Source: Polysphondylium violaceum (Eukaryota; Evosea; Eumycetozoa; Dictyosteliales; Dictyosteliaceae). Taken from it: 22,774 nt of DNA. The position numbers and the translations under genes are program-made. The notes below the pieces were generated by a model, which was not told the origin of the DNA, did no database searches, and saw only the letters and a program-made list of their open reading frames with translations. Of the stretch, positions 19,056 through 22,774 are shown one piece after another (position 1 is the first letter of the stretch; each line of letters begins with the position of its first letter). The stretch is taken from NCBI GenBank assembly GCA_000277445.1, contig AJWJ01000390.1, forward strand, positions 1 through 22,774. Direction: 5' to 3'.

Positions 19056-20907
19056 ATGATTCAGGGACTTGAAGAATTAATAGAAGAAATTTTAGTGAGA
19101 ATTCCCATAGATTTAGTCAATTTTCTTCAAAAACTTAACGCTCATTTAACCTTACCTCAAATACTTGAATGGATTAAAACAACTATTGAAGAATTGACAC
19201 TTGAGGGCTTGCTAGAGTTTACTGTTTTTGATCTCTTCAAACGAAAGGATAAAGTAAGAGAGCGTGCTGATCAAATATTTCTTGAACACCTCCAGTATTA
19301 CACTGATCCAAAGGTATTGGAAGCTTTGGGATGGGAAAAACCAACTCTTGATCAAGATAGATTGGAAATGATTAGTGATGCCCAAGTCAAAGAATGGTAC
19401 ACCAAATATGCATCTCTTTGGGTCGTTTTACTCACTGATTATGAATTACCTGGTAAAGTTAATTCTAATCTCATCAAAGCTGATATGCAACAAATGGCAG
19501 CTTCTGTAAGTATTTTTAGCCTTTATTTATCAGTTTTAATCAAATATATCAAATATTAACTTACAATTTATCCTTTAGAGAATTTATACAAGTCAAATGA
19601 CTAAAATCTACAACTATGCATATCTTGAAGCTATCCCCAAAATGGCATTCTATGTGCATACAGCAGCAGTATGGACACCTTTACTCACTGATTATTACAT
19701 GTCTAAAGATTACCTTGAGTTTTGGATTGATTCAGTCATGTTACAAATCCAAAATGATCAAAATCTTCAATTTTACAAAGATCTTTCAGCATCTTACACA
19801 AGTGGTGTCAATTTTGTCGATACTCTTCAGAAAAACACCAACACACTTGATTCCATTTGTTCTGATATCAGAGCCAAACTTGATATTCTTGATCCAACAT
19901 GTCGTTCATCCAACAAAGTCATTGGTTACCTTCAACAAGTCTCAATGGTCGTACACTTATTAGAAGGTGGTCTCAATGAAAAGTTTGAAGAGAATCTTGA
20001 ACAAAATATCACAACTCTTTTCAATAATTACATTGCAATTAAAAATCCAGACGACACACAAGATGATATAATTCAATTCATCAAAGATCTTTTAGCCATC
20101 AGTGGAGGACAACTCACAGGAGCAATTACAATCGCTGCAGACATTATCAAGGCATCCAATAAAACAAACAACAAGTTACTTGCCACTGCTGGTTATCAAC
20201 CTAAAGGTATTGCCAAATATTATGTATTTGAAGCTGAAGTGGTAGAAGAATCAGTCAAAGCTCATCCTTTATACTACAAGTTGTTGAGAATTACCAATTT
20301 TAGTGAAATGTTTTGTGGAATATGGCGTGGATGTCAAGCAATGGTACTTTTACTCACTGTTGTAAACTATGATACTAATCAACCTATTATGACTCAAGCA
20401 CAATTTGTCGGTGACTCTGTAGCTCTTTTGGCAGATTTTGTCACAGCCTATGGAGATTACAACGACAAGTACATTACATCAAAATTTAGTAGCTTTGGCA
20501 AATTGATTGGAACAACATTCTCCAAATTCACACCAGCACGTTTGGGTAATTTTTTCAGTAATAATCTCATAAAAATATTTACGACCACTGCCGCTGACTT
20601 TATCTCTTATCGTGTAACTCCTATATTACTTTTGGTAGCTTGTTATAATAATATTTTGGATTACAAAACATCTACTGAAGAAAAGAATTGGGGAAGTCTA
20701 GTTTGCGATCTTGGTGCTTTGGGTTGCAATTTAGCATCAGCAGGTATTTTACTTCTTGGTGTTCCATATACTACACTTGCTGTTCTTATCATTGGTACTG
20801 TTACTATTGGTTTAATTTTGATAAAGAATGTTTCTTTCCCAGCCAAAACTCCAATTGAAAAGTACTATGCAAGTACTTTATTCCCTTTGAAATATAAACA
20901 ATTATAA
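19056..20907 (+). CDS. Unrecognised dictyostelid-type protein, 592 aa, helical with hydrophobic C-terminus
   Basis: Exons are 19056-19505 and 19579-20907 with a 73-bp phase-0 intron. The start is chosen because the second copy begins at the matching ATG, both after an AATATAAAC-like leader. The protein appears mostly alpha-helical. Residues 1-60 are variable between copies; 64-150 are strongly conserved (KVRERADQIFLEHLQ, EWYTKYASLWVVLLTDYELP). A W-x-x-LLTDY motif occurs at 122-129 and again at 182-189. Near the C-terminus lie three hydrophobic stretches, about 487-508, 523-546 and 548-566, the last two forming a likely membrane hairpin (AGILLLGVPYTTLAVLIIG). There is no signal peptide. I do not recognise the family. 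A soluble helical protein that can insert into membranes is one reading of the layout, but this is inference only. It is divergent from micro-gene 8 and duplicated with it. Confidence 0.82.
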
Positions 20908-21090
20908 GCATATCTTATGTTATTTTGATCAAACCACATTTTATTCCAAATAAAAATAAAATAGATCAAATCAAAATGAGTCTCTGTTATGAAAGTTTAA
21001 ATAAATAGAATCGAAATGCAAGTTGCATTGTTTATTTTGATTAAACAATTAATTAATTAATTCGTAGTAATAACACACCTATTTTTAATT
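20908..21090. other. Convergent region between 592-aa gene and micro-gene 9; duplication junction
   Basis: This 183-bp stretch contains the 3' ends of both genes and the start of duplication unit 2 near 21000. AATAAA-type signals occur near 20951-20960. No target-site repeat or transposon end is seen at the junction. Confidence 0.5.
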
Positions 21091-21326
21091 TTACATTGAA
21101 TACATTGGTTGAGTAAAGAATGATGATTTCTTTCCACTTGTCATATTATTGCTTTCAGTGAATATAATAGATGATGATGAACCATTAATCATTGATTTAG
21201 TGGTGTTTTTTAATGATTTGTTTAAAGAGAATGCAATGGTTTCTAATTATTAAATAAATATTTAAATTAATATTTTGTAAAATGAATTAAATCACTCATT
21301 TTTAATTAATACATACGGAAAATCAT
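21091..21326 (-). CDS. Micro-gene 9 of FTQPM-tail family, 53 aa
   Basis: Exon 1 is 21317-21326 (ATGATTTTCC), the intron is 21243-21316 (74 bp, GTATGT...AATTAG, phase 1) and exon 2 is 21091-21242. The product starts MIFQTIAFSLNKSLKNTTKS and ends GKKSSFFTQPMYSM. It is the recent duplicate of micro-gene 8; the spliced proteins differ only by loss of the Pro before F-F-T-Q-P as far as I can see, while introns and leader have small indels. Conservation of the coding part with silent changes and length change in multiples of three fits a gene under selection. The two inverted-repeat elements are kept upstream (21511-21523 and 21573-21586). Confidence 0.88.
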
Positions 21327-21510
21327 TTTATGTTTTAGTTTTAAATAAGATAAATAAATAATAATAATTTAAATAAATAATATTGTATTGATTGTTAGTT
21401 GTTGTTTTGATTGAATGATTAAATAAAAAGATGATTTCCATATTTATATGTTTTCCAAATTATGTGTTTAAAATTAATAGATATAAAGTTTTCGGTTTCG
21501 GGATTTATTC

Positions 21511-21523
21511 TGTTGATGTCAAC
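21511..21523 (-). promoter_or_regulatory. TGTTGATGTCAAC inverted repeat upstream of micro-gene 9
   Basis: This is identical to the site before micro-gene 8, 184 bp from the start codon, although adjoining bases have changed (TTATTGTGTTG versus TTATTCTGTTG). Confidence 0.7.
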
Positions 21524-21572
21524 TCTGACTGATGATATTTGTTTGAGCGTGAATCAGTTGAGTGTGTATGTG

Positions 21573-21586
21573 TGTTGTTGACAACA
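21573..21586. promoter_or_regulatory. TGTTGTTGACAACA inverted repeat, second element, unit 2
   Basis: Identical to 18503-18516 in the first unit, within the best conserved part of the divergent promoter. Confidence 0.5.
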
Positions 21587-22101
21587 AAAAATTAAATCAA
21601 CTATTTTTAAATATATAGTTGTGGTGGGGTTAAATTAATTTCTTATATAGAGATTCGATTTCCTTAATTAAAAATCTAACAATGTATGACACTATGTATT
21701 AAGTTTTTATTGAAAACTCTATCAAAGTATGATATCATAGAGGAATTTAATAGAATAATAAAAACACCTATGATGACATTTACTTGTGAATCATTTCAAA
21801 TTTTTTCAAGATGTTGGGACAGGTTGGGAAAAATACGGAGAACAATGTTTTTTGTAATGTTCTTTCAAGTATTTAGATTGTTACTAAAGTTAAAAATCTT
21901 CATAGAAATAAGTTAACGCTTTAGTACAAGAGGTTGTTCTGGAGACTTTATACCGTGGTGTGTGGTCTCTACATTTTCTCTGAACATCACAGAAAAAAGA
22001 AAAATTTCTCTTTTTTTTAATTTTTTTTTTTAACAAGAGATATTTTTAAAGCCCCAACAATCATCGATTTTTTAATTAATTAATTTATTTAATGTCTTGA
22101 T

Positions 22102-22128
22102 TGTTGATTGGATACATCCATGCTTCAA
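22102..22128 (-). repeat. 27-bp segment, inverted counterpart of 18981-19007
   Basis: Read on the minus strand, it matches the unit-1 segment at 25 of 27 positions, while sequence on both sides (for example AAGAGATATTTTTAAAGCCC to the left and AATATAAAC to the right) is in the same orientation in both units. Confidence 0.75.
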
Positions 22129-22261
22129 AGAATGAGTGTAAATAGTTTCTATTTATTTCAATTTTTACCGAGCATGTTCAACGGCATAAATAGCGTTTTT
22201 AAACTTAAAAACAACACAACCTTTTATTTTTATACACTTCTTAATAATATAAACAGTGAAC

Positions 22262-22774
22262 ATGATTGGTGGGCTTTTAGATAATATAGTTGGTACTGTA
22301 GGTGGAGTATTAGACTTAACAGTAGGAATTGTAGAGAATGCTCCCATAGATTTAGTAAAATTTGTACAAAAACGTAACCGATTTTTAACCTTGGCTCAAG
22401 CAGTGGAATTGGTTGAAACAACTCTTGAAGAATTGACACTTGACAGCTTGATGAAGTATACTGTTTTTACTGATATCTTGAAACAAAAGGATAAAGTAAG
22501 AGAGCGTGCTGATGAAATATTTCTTGAACACCTCCAGTATCACTTGGATCCAAAGGTATTGGAAGCTTTGGAATGGAAAAAACCAACTCTTGATCAAGAT
22601 AGATTGGCAATGATCAGTGGAACTAAAGTTAAAGAATGGTACACTAAATATGCATCTCTTTGGGTTGTCTTACTCACTGATTATGAATTACCTGGTAAAG
22701 TTAAATCTAATCTCATCAAAGCTGATATGCAAGAAATGGCAGCTTCTGTAAGTATTATTAGCTTTTATTTATCT
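22262..22774 (+). CDS. Second copy of the unknown-family gene, 5' part only
   Basis: Exon 1 is 22262-22747 (162 codons); the intron starts with GTAAGTATTATTAG at 22748 and runs off the window. It is the tandem paralogue of the 592-aa gene. From residue 75 to 162 the two proteins are close (KVRERADEIFLEHLQYHLDP, EWYTKYASLWVVLLTDYELP), and the exon ends at the same place in the same phase. The first 30 residues differ: here they are Gly-rich and hydrophobic (MIGGLLDNIVGTVGGVLDLT), 11 residues longer than in copy 1, which is acidic there. That end could be an amphipathic or membrane-associating helix. Function is unknown. Confidence 0.8.
   Translation, partial: MIGGLLDNIVGTVGGVLDLTVGIVENAPIDLVKFVQKRNRFLTLAQAVELVETTLEELTLDSLMKYTVFTDILKQKDKVRERADEIFLEHLQYHLDPKVLEALEWKKPTLDQDRLAMISGTKVKEWYTKYASLWVVLLTDYELPGKVKSNLIKADMQEMAASVSIISFYLS

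Larger units (their letters stand above)
17911..20998. repeat. Tandem segmental duplication, unit 1 (micro-gene 8 plus unknown-family gene)
   Basis: This unit of about 3.1 kb is matched by the stretch beginning near 21000. Similarity starts at a shared AATAAATAGAATCG and runs through micro-gene 8/9, the divergent promoter and exon 1 of the large gene. Offsets between matching points grow from about 3.09 kb (micro-gene stop) to 3.07 kb (palindrome) to 3.24 kb (exon 1), showing indels since the copy event. Divergence is uneven: the promoter and micro-gene are close, the N-terminal coding part of the large gene is not. The boundaries are estimates by eye. Confidence 0.8.
21327..22261. other. Divergent promoter region of duplication unit 2
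   Basis: This 935-bp region lies between micro-gene 9 (minus) and the second large gene (plus), about 125 bp longer than in unit 1. It shares the inverted repeats and most other blocks with unit 1. An open frame at 21686-21916 has no counterpart in unit 1 and is not called. Confidence 0.55.
21000..22774. repeat. Tandem segmental duplication, unit 2 (micro-gene 9 plus second unknown-family gene), cut by window edge
   Basis: This is the second copy of the unit described at 17911-20998. It retains the order and strands: micro-gene (minus), divergent promoter, large gene (plus). It continues past the right edge, so further copies may follow. Confidence 0.8.

Noticed and set aside
21686-21916. 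76-aa plus-strand frame in the unit-2 promoter
   Set aside because: The aligned DNA of unit 1 is not open in this frame, and the region is conserved as promoter rather than as codons.
21000-22774. Possible transposon as cause of the tandem duplication
   Set aside because: No terminal repeats, target-site duplication, transposase or reverse transcriptase seen at either junction; unequal exchange explains it.

Overview
The window looks like nuclear DNA of a social amoeba (Dictyostelia). Non-coding DNA is extremely A+T-rich, introns are short (about 50-170 bp, GTAAGT/GTATGT donors), and stops are mostly TAA. The ubiquitin protease carries Asn, Thr, Asp/Lys and Glu codon tracts, and there is a dictyostelid-type ankyrin-like protein. 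Several coding regions use many G/C-ending codons, which fits a Cavenderia- or Heterostelium-like species better than D. discoideum, but I cannot name the species.

Layout. 1-8 kb is a conserved housekeeping block. It holds the 5' half of an ABCC (MRP-type) transporter (minus strand, five visible exons, cut by the left edge). Next is a two-exon peroxisomal-type short-chain acyl-CoA oxidase/dehydrogenase of the plant ACX4 type, with an N-terminal match to the PTS2 import signal. Then comes a two-exon USP48-type ubiquitin carboxyl-terminal hydrolase. 8.3-21.3 kb is an accessory block. It holds nine copies of a family of tiny genes (52-63 aa), each built from a 10-nt first exon (ATG plus 7 nt), a phase-1 intron of 54-78 bp and one short second exon. 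All begin MIF/MLF, carry a Lys-Lys(-Lys) block and end in a conserved tail of the form F-T-Q-P-M-F/Y-S-M. Six of the first copies form three head-to-head pairs. Most copies have a near-perfect inverted repeat, TGTTGAYRTCAACA, at an almost constant 170-195 bp upstream of the start codon. A degenerate ankyrin-like protein (654 aa) and an orphan 169-aa Cys/His-containing protein are interspersed.

17.9-22.8 kb is a tandem segmental duplication with a period of about 3.1 kb. Each unit carries one tiny gene (minus) and, divergently, one gene of an unrecognised family (592 aa in the complete first copy; the second copy runs off the right edge). The shared promoter is better conserved between units than the N-terminal coding parts, and a 27-bp piece of it is inverted between the units.

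The best candidate for an undescribed system is the co-regulated micro-gene family: an array sharing gene structure, C-terminal tail and an upstream palindrome at fixed distance. Its function is not known from sequence. No rRNA, tRNA, CRISPR or recognisable transposon was seen.
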